NCBI GenBank assembly: GCA_045106855.1
Contig: JBGCFI010000023.1
Span: 186,001-250,000 of the forward strand
Direction of reading: 5' to 3'
DNA from: Granulosicoccus sp045106855
Lineage (GTDB): Bacteria > Pseudomonadota > Gammaproteobacteria > Granulosicoccales > Granulosicoccaceae
DNA length: 64,000 nucleotides
Each line of letters starts with the position of its first letter. Position 1 is the stretch's first letter. A program made the translations under genes and the position numbers. The notes beneath the pieces were generated by a model. It ran no database searches. It was not told the origin of the DNA and was given only the letters and a program-made list of their open reading frames with translations. Positions 42,794 to 51,704 of the stretch are shown piece after piece.

Positions 42794-43975
42794 CTATTTA
42801 AAATGATCAGTCCATTTTCGAACACGCTCTTCATCACGTGTATTATACTGCTTAAGTGTATCCTTTAAATCCATGACCATTCCCACATCCCGACCCTCCG
42901 CCAATTCCGTAAGCAACATCGTATACCAGGCGGTTACGCCACCTTCAGGAGGGGAGACAAATCGTGGAAACTCAGGGTCATTTGGTCGATTGTCATTCCA
43001 GTTTTTAGGGAGATTTGGATCGAGCACCAATGCCCGCGCAATTCCGATTAAGTCAACATTACCAGTGCAAATCGCTTCAATTGCGTGCTGTTTAGTTTTA
43101 ATTCCTCCCGTAATCATTATCGGTTTCGACGTCTTCTTTTTGGCATATGATGCGAAATCCATGAAATATGGACCTGAACCCGCATTATCGGACGATGATT
43201 TAGCACCGGGGAAGTATGTGCCACCGCTGATATCGATAAAATCAATCCCAGTACTATTCAATGCAGCTACTACTTCTAGCGCCCCTTTTTCTTCGAAGCC
43301 CCCTTCTAATTGATCTGTCGCATTTAATTTCACGCTAACGACAAAACTTGGATCAACCCCACTTCGAACTGCATCAACTACCTCAATCAGAAGCCGCATG
43401 CGTGCTGAAGTGGAGCCACCATAGGCATCTTCACGCTTGTTGAATAATGGTGATAGAAACTGACTTAGCAAAAAACCGTGTGCAGCGTGTATCTGAACAC
43501 CGCCAAAACCAAGTTCCTGTGCCAAACGTGAGGTACGAGCGAACTCAGCAGGAAGTTGCCTAATTTCATCAGCTGTCAAGGCTGTGCAATTTAAGCCAGG
43601 TATGTCGATTGCACTGGGGCCTTTCGGCTTACTAATTGGTGGATGCGCCATTGCTCCCGCATGACCAAGTTGAAGCCAAAGGTGAGAATTGTTATTACTA
43701 CCCTTCGTTGCCAGTGTTTCAAATTTTGATCTGTCAGAATTCGGATGCAGAACCAAGTTGCCCGGCTTCTCAGCAAAATTCGGTGTACATTGAACCTCAC
43801 CTATTATCGATGCTGCAACGTCACCTTCAGCCCATAGTTCATACAAGCGCATCTGACCTTCGGTAGGATTTCCACAGCCATCACCCAACGAATCAGACAT
43901 GGCCGACTTGACAATCCGATTTTTTAGCACAGTTCCGCAGGGTAGTTGCAATGGTTCGAAGAGTGAACCTCCCAT
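42794..43975 (-). CDS. NADH:flavin oxidoreductase (Old Yellow Enzyme family)
   Basis: A ~393-residue FMN-dependent (beta/alpha)8-barrel enzyme. SLFEPLQLPCGTVLKNRIVK at the start, LWLQLGHAG, then GVQIHAAHGFLLSQFLSP with the conserved H-x-x-H, FLSPLFNKREDAYGGS, and the late phosphate-binding GNVDLIGIARALV. The 2,4-dienoyl-CoA-type C-terminal extension is absent, so it is a short OYE acting on enones or similar electrophiles. The start is ATG 43975 (AGGT site); a GTG at 43996 in frame would overlap the upstream gene. It is co-transcribed with a glutathione transferase. Confidence 0.92.
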   Translation of the reverse strand: MGGSLFEPLQLPCGTVLKNRIVKSAMSDSLGDGCGNPTEGQMRLYELWAEGDVAASIIGEVQCTPNFAEKPGNLVLHPNSDRSKFETLATKGSNNNSHLWLQLGHAGAMAHPPISKPKGPSAIDIPGLNCTALTADEIRQLPAEFARTSRLAQELGFGGVQIHAAHGFLLSQFLSPLFNKREDAYGGSTSARMRLLIEVVDAVRSGVDPSFVVSVKLNATDQLEGGFEEKGALEVVAALNSTGIDFIDISGGTYFPGAKSSSDNAGSGPYFMDFASYAKKKTSKPIMITGGIKTKQHAIEAICTGNVDLIGIARALVLDPNLPKNWNDNRPNDPEFPRFVSPPEGGVTAWYTMLLTELAEGRDVGMVMDLKDTLKQYNTRDEERVRKWTDHFK

Positions 43976-43979
43976 ATGA

Positions 43980-44612
43980 TCATTTACCTGTTTCACGCTT
44001 TCTTCTCGCCATATATTTAAATAGTAGGTCTAACTTAGTCCATTTCGGGCAGTTTTCCTTCATGGGAAGGTTCATACGATGTCCCCAGCGGTAAAACACC
44101 AGGAGAAACGGGTCTTGCACTGTATAGCCAGAAGTTAACGCCCACTCGCCCTGTCCTAGACGACTCTCAATAAGCGCGTGTGCCTCTGCAAGATGTTCAT
44201 GCCCTTTTTTTCGAATGGCATCGAATGCCGTTGCATCGTCAGTAAAATATTCGGTACGCCAAATCTGGCGAATCGCCACGGAGTGAACAGTGCCCGATAG
44301 CCAATTGAACCACTCCATTGTTCTAGACAGTTCCTCTTCGCCACTTGGTGAAAAGTCAGGATATTTACGGGCAAGGTGAAGCAGGATTGCAGGCGCTTCT
44401 GTCAATACCCAGTCGTTCCGGGCAAGTACAGGCAGGCGACCTTTCGGATTCACTTTTTTGAATTTATCGGTTTGTGTCTCCCCTTTATCTGTAACCATCA
44501 ATTCCAGATCAAAGGGCTTGTCTATCTCATCAAGAATAATATGAACCGCTAATGAACAGGCCCCTGGAGAATAGAACAACACTGGACCATCTGAGTTCAC
44601 GTCCTGTTGCAT
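43980..44612 (-). CDS. Glutathione S-transferase
   Basis: A ~210-residue GST. The N-terminal thioredoxin-like domain has LFYSPGACSLAVHIILDE (the beta-class SPGACS segment), NPKGRLPVL, and the glutathione-contacting TEAPAILLHLA. A C-terminal helical domain follows. ATG 44612 has an AGGGA site ~10 bp upstream and is preferred over GTG 44633. It overlaps or abuts the Old Yellow Enzyme gene, and the pair looks like an electrophile/xenobiotic detoxification unit. Confidence 0.92.
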   Translation of the reverse strand: MQQDVNSDGPVLFYSPGACSLAVHIILDEIDKPFDLELMVTDKGETQTDKFKKVNPKGRLPVLARNDWVLTEAPAILLHLARKYPDFSPSGEEELSRTMEWFNWLSGTVHSVAIRQIWRTEYFTDDATAFDAIRKKGHEHLAEAHALIESRLGQGEWALTSGYTVQDPFLLVFYRWGHRMNLPMKENCPKWTKLDLLFKYMARRKRETGK

Positions 44613-44642
44613 CACAGCACTATCCCTGGTCACTAGATATTT

Positions 44643-44656
44643 AAACAGTACTGTTT
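44643..44656. promoter_or_regulatory. Perfect palindrome upstream of the GST/OYE pair
   Basis: AAACAGTACTGTTT is self-complementary over 14 bp and lies 30 bp upstream of the GST start. It is a good operator candidate, but no regulator gene is adjacent. Confidence 0.5.
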
Positions 44657-44801
44657 TATGTGACCAAAAGCAAATCCAGAATAAAGTCGAGCCTATCGGT
44701 AAACCACTAAACCTGAAACCTCAAACGATTTCTGTGCCTTGCAGAAAACTCTTCCATCAATAAACACGGATAAAATACGTCCAACCGTAAAATCATTAAC
44801 G

Positions 44802-46232
44802 TTATGAAGTGGTTGCAAGTAGTCCCATATCTGCAGATGCCTCTAACACATACTGCCGGTCTGCCCATTTCTCAGCGATACACGAATCGTGTGTGACTAA
44901 CACCACGGCAATACCTCGCTCGGCGGCGATGTCTGCTATCAGTGACAGAGTTTCGCGCTGCGTGACTGGATCGAGACGGGACGTGGGTTCGTCAGCTAAT
45001 AATATTGAGGGTTTGGCAGTGAGCGCACGAACTATAGATATACGTTGCAACTCACCACCAGAAACGGCATCAGGGCGTCGCTCTATCAATGATGGATGAA
45101 TACCAAGCTGGGATAGATACCCTGTAACCACTGACCATTCAACGCCATGTAGTCGCGCAACATCACGCAGGTTTTTACCCAGGGAAACTTTGTTGGGGAA
45201 AGCCGCTGGAGGATCCTGATAGAGCTTTTGGATTCCAGTGCTGCTCACGGATACTACACGCTCTACTTGCCCTTGATCAGGATTTCTGATGCCTGCTAGA
45301 ACATCAAGCAAGGAGGTTTTGCCAACACCACTAGGGCCCGTGATGGCGATGCGTTCATTGGCTTGCAGTTCCAGGTTGAAGTCACTAATCAAACGCTTAT
45401 CGCCTCGGCTGATGCCAAGTTCTCGTGCACTGAGAAGAAGCGGTCCTTTTTTTGAAGTCGCCCGTTTAGGCCATGCTTGCGGTTCAGCATCCAGCAAACA
45501 TTGCGTATAAGCAGCTCGAGGGGTTTTCAGTACTTCCTCTGCAGAGCCGCTTTCAACGAGCTCTCCGGATTTCAATACCATGATATCTCCGCCTAATTTC
45601 CTGGCAACTGAAGCCTCATGGGTTATGGCCACCAGTGTGCCACCTTGTCTGGGCTGTCTGGCAAGCAGTTCGATCACTTTGGCCCGACGCTCAACGTCTA
45701 GTCCTTTGGTAGGTTCGTCGGCTATCAGCACACGGGCATCGGCTGCAGTTGCTGCCGCAAACGCCACACGCTGCGCCATACCGCCCGATAATGCACTCGG
45801 CAAACGTTGTTCCGCACCATTAAGATCAAGCGTATTGAAATCATCCTGAGTGGCTAACAATGCTTCCCGGCCACTGAGACCGGCAACAAAGCGATGCGAC
45901 TCGTTTATTTGAGTGGCCGATTGCATCAGGGGGTCTAGTGCACGCCAGGGCTCCTGCGGCAGTATGGCAACTTCCCTACCCCAGAATCGCGATCGTTCTT
46001 GCTGGCTAAGATGGTCAATGCGCTCTCCGTTAAGTTGGATAACACCCTTTGCTACCAAGCCATCGGGCAAGGTGCCAAGAATGGCCTGCGCCAGCAAGCT
46101 TTTACCGGCACCCGTCTCTCCCATGATCACCAAAGCCCTGCCAGCCTTGAGTTCAAAACTGACAGGCCCCAGCAACCGAATTGTGCCTGCGAAAACCGAT
46201 AGCGCTTCGACGACAATGGCAGTGTGTGTCAT
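44802..46232 (-). CDS. Peptide/nickel-type ABC transporter, fused double ATP-binding protein
   Basis: A ~476-residue protein with two complete NBDs, equivalent to DppD and DppF fused. NBD1: Walker A GETGAGKS, signature LSGGMAQR, Walker B VLIADEPTKGLD. NBD2: Walker A GPSGVGKTS, signature VSGGELQR, Walker B ILLADEPTSRLD. Both catalytic glutamates are present. The ATG at 46232 overlaps the permease stop by 4 bp, and the longer frame from 46361 lies inside the permease gene. It is the last gene of the operon. Confidence 0.92.
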   Translation of the reverse strand: MTHTAIVVEALSVFAGTIRLLGPVSFELKAGRALVIMGETGAGKSLLAQAILGTLPDGLVAKGVIQLNGERIDHLSQQERSRFWGREVAILPQEPWRALDPLMQSATQINESHRFVAGLSGREALLATQDDFNTLDLNGAEQRLPSALSGGMAQRVAFAAATAADARVLIADEPTKGLDVERRAKVIELLARQPRQGGTLVAITHEASVARKLGGDIMVLKSGELVESGSAEEVLKTPRAAYTQCLLDAEPQAWPKRATSKKGPLLLSARELGISRGDKRLISDFNLELQANERIAITGPSGVGKTSLLDVLAGIRNPDQGQVERVVSVSSTGIQKLYQDPPAAFPNKVSLGKNLRDVARLHGVEWSVVTGYLSQLGIHPSLIERRPDAVSGGELQRISIVRALTAKPSILLADEPTSRLDPVTQRETLSLIADIAAERGIAVVLVTHDSCIAEKWADRQYVLEASADMGLLATTS

Positions 46233-47056
46233 GTAGGTTTTCTCACGCCAACCGATAAATGCAAACCCAGCACCGTCAGTACAAGGCAAAGTACAGGCTG
46301 CAAGATAAGAAATGGAGCTTCGCGCCAATACGGCAGAAGTTGAGTCATCATCACACCCCACTCGGCAGTTGGCGGCCGGATACCCACACTGATAAAACCT
46401 AGTGCAGCGACAGCCGTTACAGCAGTGGCTGCGCCAAAGGAGGCAATGGTTAACAGCCCGGGGCCAATCTCTGGCAACAGATGCCGTTTAATCACGTACG
46501 CAGGGCCAAAGCCTAGTAGGCGCGATGCTTCCACTGAAGGCTCGGAAAGAACAACTCGAGAGCGTTGTCGTGTATAGCGAAAGTATTCCACCCACAAAGT
46601 GAGCGACAATCCCGCGTACAGTGCCCACCAGGAACCTGGGGAGATGGCCACTAGCATTAACACCAGCAACAAACCGGGCAAGGCAAGAACCGCGTCCGCA
46701 AGTAGCGTGAGTAATCTTTCGACCCAACCACCCTGCCAGGCGGCAAGAATTCCCAACAATGTACCTGGCACCGCAGCAGTCAACACGGATAATGCCGAAA
46801 GAGACAGTGATAGCTGAGCCCCCGACAGCAAACGCGCGAGCATGTCACGACCAAGATGATCTGTGCCCAACCAGTGCGCAGCGCTTGGCCCCTGCAGGGT
46901 ATGCATCAGAGATTGACGAGCAGGGTCTACCCCGATAAGCGCAGGGCCCATCACCGCACACACTGCCATGCCAGCAAGGAGGATAAGCCCGAGTAAACGC
47001 GTTAACCGCAAGCTGCTTTGCTGCTCAACGAGGGGCAGTATTTGAGTATCGCTCAA
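46229..47056 (-). CDS. Peptide/nickel-type ABC transporter permease (DppC/NikC type)
   Basis: A 275-residue permease. It has the HWLGTDHLGRDMLARLLSGA hallmark after the first membrane segment and the EAA region EASRLLGFGPAYVIKRHLLP. Starts in a 4-bp overlap with the upstream permease and ends in a 4-bp overlap with the fused ATPase. Length is slightly under the family norm of 280-300. Confidence 0.92.
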   Translation of the reverse strand: MSDTQILPLVEQQSSLRLTRLLGLILLAGMAVCAVMGPALIGVDPARQSLMHTLQGPSAAHWLGTDHLGRDMLARLLSGAQLSLSLSALSVLTAAVPGTLLGILAAWQGGWVERLLTLLADAVLALPGLLLVLMLVAISPGSWWALYAGLSLTLWVEYFRYTRQRSRVVLSEPSVEASRLLGFGPAYVIKRHLLPEIGPGLLTIASFGAATAVTAVAALGFISVGIRPPTAEWGVMMTQLLPYWREAPFLILQPVLCLVLTVLGLHLSVGVRKPT

Positions 47057-48009
47057 GATGTGGCTCTCCTGCGCGGGTCGATAGCATGACAGGAAAGATC
47101 AATAAACAAATTGAGCAACACGTATAGCAGTCCAAGAGTTAGCGCTGTACCTTGTACCAAGGCTACATCACGACCAAAGATAGCGTGAACCAGAGCGTGA
47201 CCAATACCCGGCCACGAGAAAACGGTTTCGACAATTACTACGCCTTCTATTAAATACGCTAGTTGCACTCCAACGTAGGCGACTACCGGTAAAGCTGCGT
47301 TTCTTACAACATGCCGGGAAACTGTTTGTTTGGACGATAGCCCCTTGGTGCGTGAAAACAATCGCCAATCAGTGGCCATAGCTTCGCAGACTGCATCGCG
47401 TACTACGCGGCTGGACACCGCCGCCAAACCCAGCCCGAGGGTTAATGCGGGCAGTATGAGATGTTTGGGACTTTGAAAACCTGCAACCGGTAAGAGCTTC
47501 GCATGGACAGCTAGAACCAGCATCAACAACACACCAAGTGCAAAGGCCGGCACGGCGCGAAGCACGATGGAGACGCCCAGGCTGACACGGTCCAGAGTTC
47601 CACCCGGGCGCAGACCCGCCGCAATGCCCACAGGCACAGCAATGATTATCGATACAACGACACCAGCAAACGCAAGCAGCAACGAATGGCCAAGTTGGAC
47701 TTTGAGTTCCTCTGATACCGGGTTGCCGGTAACTGCAGATTTACCAAGGTCCAGCGTCGCCAGTGAACCCAGCCACTTCATTAGCTGTACGGATTTGGGT
47801 TGATCCAATCCGAGCTCCTGGCGCACAACATCCGCCGAGGCTGCATCCATCATGTCGTAGCCATAGCGTCCAGCCGCTATGCGGTAGGCTGAATCTCCCG
47901 GTAAGGCCTGCATCATCGAAAAGCTGACAACACCGACAACCACCGCAACCATAACGGCCTGGGATGCGCGTGCCGCTAGCGCCGACCATAACCCAGACAT
48001 TTGAATCAT
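47053..48009 (-). CDS. Peptide/nickel-type ABC transporter permease (DppB/NikB type)
   Basis: A 318-residue permease starting MIQMSGLWSALAARASQAVM with about six membrane segments. The loop region SRTKGLSSKQTVSRHVVRNA corresponds to the EAA/RAKG motif of the family, and VIVETVFSWPGIGHALVHAI is the typical C-terminal segment. It overlaps the binding-protein gene by 4 bp, so unlike the other ABC operons here there is no intercistronic stem-loop. Confidence 0.92.
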   Translation of the reverse strand: MIQMSGLWSALAARASQAVMVAVVVGVVSFSMMQALPGDSAYRIAAGRYGYDMMDAASADVVRQELGLDQPKSVQLMKWLGSLATLDLGKSAVTGNPVSEELKVQLGHSLLLAFAGVVVSIIIAVPVGIAAGLRPGGTLDRVSLGVSIVLRAVPAFALGVLLMLVLAVHAKLLPVAGFQSPKHLILPALTLGLGLAAVSSRVVRDAVCEAMATDWRLFSRTKGLSSKQTVSRHVVRNAALPVVAYVGVQLAYLIEGVVIVETVFSWPGIGHALVHAIFGRDVALVQGTALTLGLLYVLLNLFIDLSCHAIDPRRRATS

Positions 48010-49532
48010 TCAGCAGCCCAGGAAATCTGGTTCAACCGGTACTTACGCTCAAGCGGATCAACCACATAACCTGACAAGCCCTCGGCAACAGAGACCGTGT
48101 GTTGATACCAGACGATTGGAATCAGCGGCATCTCTTCGTGAAGTACTTTTACGACGGTGGCGATATTCTTTTCGCGCACAGCCTGGTCATTGGTGGCGGC
48201 GATACTCTCTAATGCCTGTGCAACTGTACTGTTGTCCCAGTTCATTGCACCCCAATCGCCACCGCCCGGACCGAAGTCTTGCAGCACTGTACCTATCGGG
48301 TCAGGTGTGAGTCCGTAATTGCGGGCGTACAGTGCGACGTGCAAGGATCCATCTTTATGACCAGCCGGGATTTCGGAATAGTTGCTGACGCTCACTTCCA
48401 GCTCGACGCCAATGGCACGCCACTGATCTTGCAACGCAGCCGCTATCAGTGGCAGTTCAGGGCGGTCAGGAAAGGTACGCAATAGCATTGAAAAACGCTC
48501 TCCATCACGACTCAGGATGCCGTCATCACCAGCGACAAAGCCAAGTTCAGCTAATAGAGCTTTGGCTGCATCGACATCTTGTATCAGTGGCTCGAGGCTT
48601 TCCTCGTGCCATTTATCAAGTGCAGGTGGAAACAACTGTGTAGCACTTGCTTCTGGAAAGCGAGTAATGGCGGTCGCAATACCCAGGCGGTCAATAGCCA
48701 GGCTTAATGCCTGACGTGCGCGTGGATCTTCAAGCAGTTTGTGCCCGGCGTTAAGCTTGAGCGAGACGACGCGTGGAATAGGGACTGCCTTGGTTTCTAC
48801 GCCACTGACCATTGCCAGACGTGAAAACCCGGACGGATCAAGCGAGAACACAAGATCCGAATCGCCGCTCTCGGCCATGAGTGCCCGTGTCTCGGCGCGG
48901 CCAACCGCAAGATAGCTGACTTTGTCTAGTTTGGCCTTGTCTCCCCAATAGTCTGCAAAGCGTGTGACGTCAACGCTTTGCGGTGGCGTGAAGGTGTCTA
49001 CCGCGAAAGGCCCTGTACCGATAGCTGCAATGTGTGCGCCCTCTGCACTAATCGACGCCGGTGCTGCAATGACGGTGGTGCTATGTGTCAGGAGTGCCGG
49101 AAGCGCCGCAAACGGCTGGTCGAGTTTGATAACAACCGCGTTTTGATCCGCTTCTATAGATGTAATGGGGGCATTCTTGAGAATGCCGGGATTTCCTAGA
49201 GCCCTGCTCAACGCCTCTGCAGCGATATCAGCGCTCAGTAGATCACCATCGTGAAAACTCACGCCTTCGCGCATGTTGAAGCGCCAGCTTAAGCCGTCAT
49301 CGCTCATTTGCCAGTCTGTGGCCAGGCCTGGTTGAAGCACACCATCCACATCGGCATCCACCAACGTCTCCAGAACCCCCAGACGATAAAACGCAAAACC
49401 GGAAACCGACGGTTCGTAACTTGCAATTTCCCATGGCGAGGATATTTTGAGATCGGTTTTCGTAGCGGCAATAGCCGACTGCGACGTGATAGCAGAAATC
49501 GCGACAAGGATTATCGCAAGTGCTTTGAACAT
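48006..49532 (-). CDS. Peptide/nickel-type ABC transporter substrate-binding protein (family 5)
   Basis: A ~508-residue periplasmic binding protein. Signal peptide MFKALAIILVAISAITS, cleaved near AIAATK. The mature start ISSPWEIASYEPSVSGFAFY and RLGVLETLVDADVDGVLQPG resembles the NikA/CntA-like branch more than DppA, so the ligand may be a metal chelate, opine or peptide; this is inference. ATG 49532 has a GGAG site 8 bp upstream and is preferred over 49559. It is the first gene of the operon. Confidence 0.9.
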   Translation of the reverse strand: MFKALAIILVAISAITSQSAIAATKTDLKISSPWEIASYEPSVSGFAFYRLGVLETLVDADVDGVLQPGLATDWQMSDDGLSWRFNMREGVSFHDGDLLSADIAAEALSRALGNPGILKNAPITSIEADQNAVVIKLDQPFAALPALLTHSTTVIAAPASISAEGAHIAAIGTGPFAVDTFTPPQSVDVTRFADYWGDKAKLDKVSYLAVGRAETRALMAESGDSDLVFSLDPSGFSRLAMVSGVETKAVPIPRVVSLKLNAGHKLLEDPRARQALSLAIDRLGIATAITRFPEASATQLFPPALDKWHEESLEPLIQDVDAAKALLAELGFVAGDDGILSRDGERFSMLLRTFPDRPELPLIAAALQDQWRAIGVELEVSVSNYSEIPAGHKDGSLHVALYARNYGLTPDPIGTVLQDFGPGGGDWGAMNWDNSTVAQALESIAATNDQAVREKNIATVVKVLHEEMPLIPIVWYQHTVSVAEGLSGYVVDPLERKYRLNQISWAAE

Positions 49533-49599
49533 GAAGCTACTCCGGTATTTGCAGGACACTTTTAAGTGAAAAGGGTGCGAGGGCCAGGAAAGTAAACGC

Positions 49600-49613
49600 T
49601 ATGTTATAACATA
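49600..49613. promoter_or_regulatory. Perfect palindrome upstream of the nickel/peptide-type operon
   Basis: TATGTTATAACATA is self-complementary over 14 bp, 67 bp upstream of the binding-protein start. It contains the TGTTATA/TATAACA half-sites seen in Zur boxes, but fused more closely than in a standard Zur site. Confidence 0.45.
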
Positions 49614-50258
49614 AATATTACTTTTGCCTTTTTACTTTGGTCTTTTCTGTCCAAACTGCCATTTATAGATGACCGCACACCACTGACCAGGTCGAATACA
49701 TTGCTCACTACTAGTCCCGACTGCGCTCCACTTTTCCGGGCCTGTAAAAAACACACGTTAACCGTGGAAGCCCCGTTTACAAGGAGTTACTGGCAACGCT
49801 TGACAATTATCGTCCAATACAAATCCAGCCTTTCGATATACAAACAGGCTTCGAGCCACACAACTGCCAAATTGTAAAGGCAAGCAAACCATTGCTCCCC
49901 TTCAAAAGTTGTATGACTGATGTTCATAAACATGAAACAGCTATTTCAACTCTGATCAATCCCATGACGAACGATAGCTGGATCTATTAACCCTATGTTC
50001 GCTGGATGCAGATTAGGTGTTACTTCTTTATCTGGAAAGACATCCAACAAATTCGGATAGCCTCCCGAGCCTGAACAGAGAATTCAGGCACATCGACTTC
50101 GGATTTAGGTTTGCACGAAATTTACTGTTGCTGCGAAGAAAGACGGAGTTACTACCTGTAGATCGCAGAGTAATTTTTATCAAATCACCATACCGACTCG
50201 TTCCAAGCCGCTTATGAGGCTATAGTGATGCATCTGTTCACACACTCCGGCCACTTTC
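49614..50258. other. Long non-coding region upstream of the DEAD-box helicase
   Basis: About 645 bp between divergent genes without a convincing gene. It must hold the promoters of both operons and may give the helicase a long 5' leader, as known for cold-induced RNA helicase genes. I see no named riboswitch or thermosensor in it. Confidence 0.45.
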
Positions 50259-51491
50259 TTGTCAACTGAACTTCAAAAATTTTCAGCGCTCGGTCTCAAA
50301 CCAGAGCTACTGGATGCCATCAGTGACACTGGCTACACCACACCAACGCCTATTCAAGTAAAGGCAATACCTCTGATCCTCAGTAAAAAGGATCTACTCG
50401 CTGAAGCTCAAACCGGTACCGGAAAAACCGCTTCATTTATTTTGCCGGTGCTACAACGAACAAGTGAATTAAATAAGGGACGTGCGAAACCTGGACAACC
50501 TCGTTGCCTGGTGTTGACACCTACCCGTGAACTGGCAGCACAAGTAGCAGAATCCGTGAAACTCTATGGCATGCACTTGTCGTTAAAAAGTCTGGCAGTG
50601 TTCGGCGGAGTCAACATCAACCCGCAACGCATGGCTATGCGTAAACCTGTAGATATTCTTATTGCAACTCCCGGTCGACTACTGGATTTAGCCAGAAAGA
50701 ACATTGTTCGGTTAACTGAGATAGACATTCTGGTTATTGATGAAGCGGATCGTATGCTGCAACTAGGTTTCAGTAACGAGATTGAAAAAATCCTGCGTCT
50801 ACTACCCAAACAACGTCAGTCTCTGCTGTTTTCCGCAACCTTCTCAACAGATATTAGAAAACTGGCACACACCCTTTTAAAAAAACCCATTGAAATTTCT
50901 GCGCTACCCGACAACAAGACGACCGAGCTCATCGAACAAGTAGCACACCTGGTTGACAAGAGCCGCAAGCGAAGCTTACTCACCAAACTGATTAAAGAAC
51001 ATAACTGGTCTCAAGTACTAGTATTCACCAGAACCAAACATGGCGCTAATAAGCTCGTGGAGAAACTGCACAAGGATGGTATCGACGCCTTGGCGATTCA
51101 TGGAGATAAAAGTCAGGCGGCTCGTACCAGAGCGCTCATGAAATTCAAAGACGGTTCCCTGAAAGTCTTGATTGCAACAGATATTGCGGCTCGTGGAATC
51201 GATATAGAAAATTTGCCCAATGTTGTAAATTACGAATTACCGCACGTATCCGAACTCTACCTGCACCGCATTGGCAGAACGGGCCGTGCCGGTAAAAACG
51301 GAATGGCTATCTCCTTGGTGAACATAGACGAAGTAATTTTTCTGGAAAATATCGAAAAACTAATTGGAAAGCCCATACCTCGAGTGGATATCGAGGGGTA
51401 CACAGGCCATACCGAAAAACCGGGATCTACGATCGTCGAACCTAAACCTCCATCAAAACGGCGCCGCTCCAAGAGAGGCAAGACACAGTAG
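50259..51491 (+). CDS. DEAD-box RNA helicase (RhlE-like)
   Basis: A 410-residue helicase. Q-motif FSALGLKPELLDAI...TPTPIQ, motif I AQTGTGKT, Ia PTRELA, II DEAD (VIDEADRM), III SAT, IV VFTRTK, V ATDIAARGID and VI HRIGRTGRAG, all intact. A basic C-terminal tail (KPPSKRRRSKRGK) follows. RhlE-type enzymes remodel rRNA and mRNA structure. The start appears to be TTG at 50259, since no ATG or GTG in frame precedes the Q-motif and a TGA lies at 50226. The ribosome-binding site is weak. Confidence 0.93.
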   Translation: MSTELQKFSALGLKPELLDAISDTGYTTPTPIQVKAIPLILSKKDLLAEAQTGTGKTASFILPVLQRTSELNKGRAKPGQPRCLVLTPTRELAAQVAESVKLYGMHLSLKSLAVFGGVNINPQRMAMRKPVDILIATPGRLLDLARKNIVRLTEIDILVIDEADRMLQLGFSNEIEKILRLLPKQRQSLLFSATFSTDIRKLAHTLLKKPIEISALPDNKTTELIEQVAHLVDKSRKRSLLTKLIKEHNWSQVLVFTRTKHGANKLVEKLHKDGIDALAIHGDKSQAARTRALMKFKDGSLKVLIATDIAARGIDIENLPNVVNYELPHVSELYLHRIGRTGRAGKNGMAISLVNIDEVIFLENIEKLIGKPIPRVDIEGYTGHTEKPGSTIVEPKPPSKRRRSKRGKTQ

Positions 51492-51704
51492 TAACAACCC
51501 GCGACTAACGGTAAATTCAATCTAATGATGAGCGTTGGCATCGCAGTATTCTGACGCCTGTTTAGTCGGTCTTCACTAGCGAGAAGCTTTTCCAATCAAC
51601 ATAGCGCAATTCTCAGACAATCTGCGGTAGCCGATTCATGGCGTTTTCTGTCAATTCAGGGATAATAGGTTCAGTATCCCTGAATAAGGACAACACTCAC
51701 TACT

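Noticed and set aside
49600..49613. Calling the palindrome a true Zur box
   Set aside because: The half-sites overlap more closely than in known Zur sites, so only a resemblance is reported.
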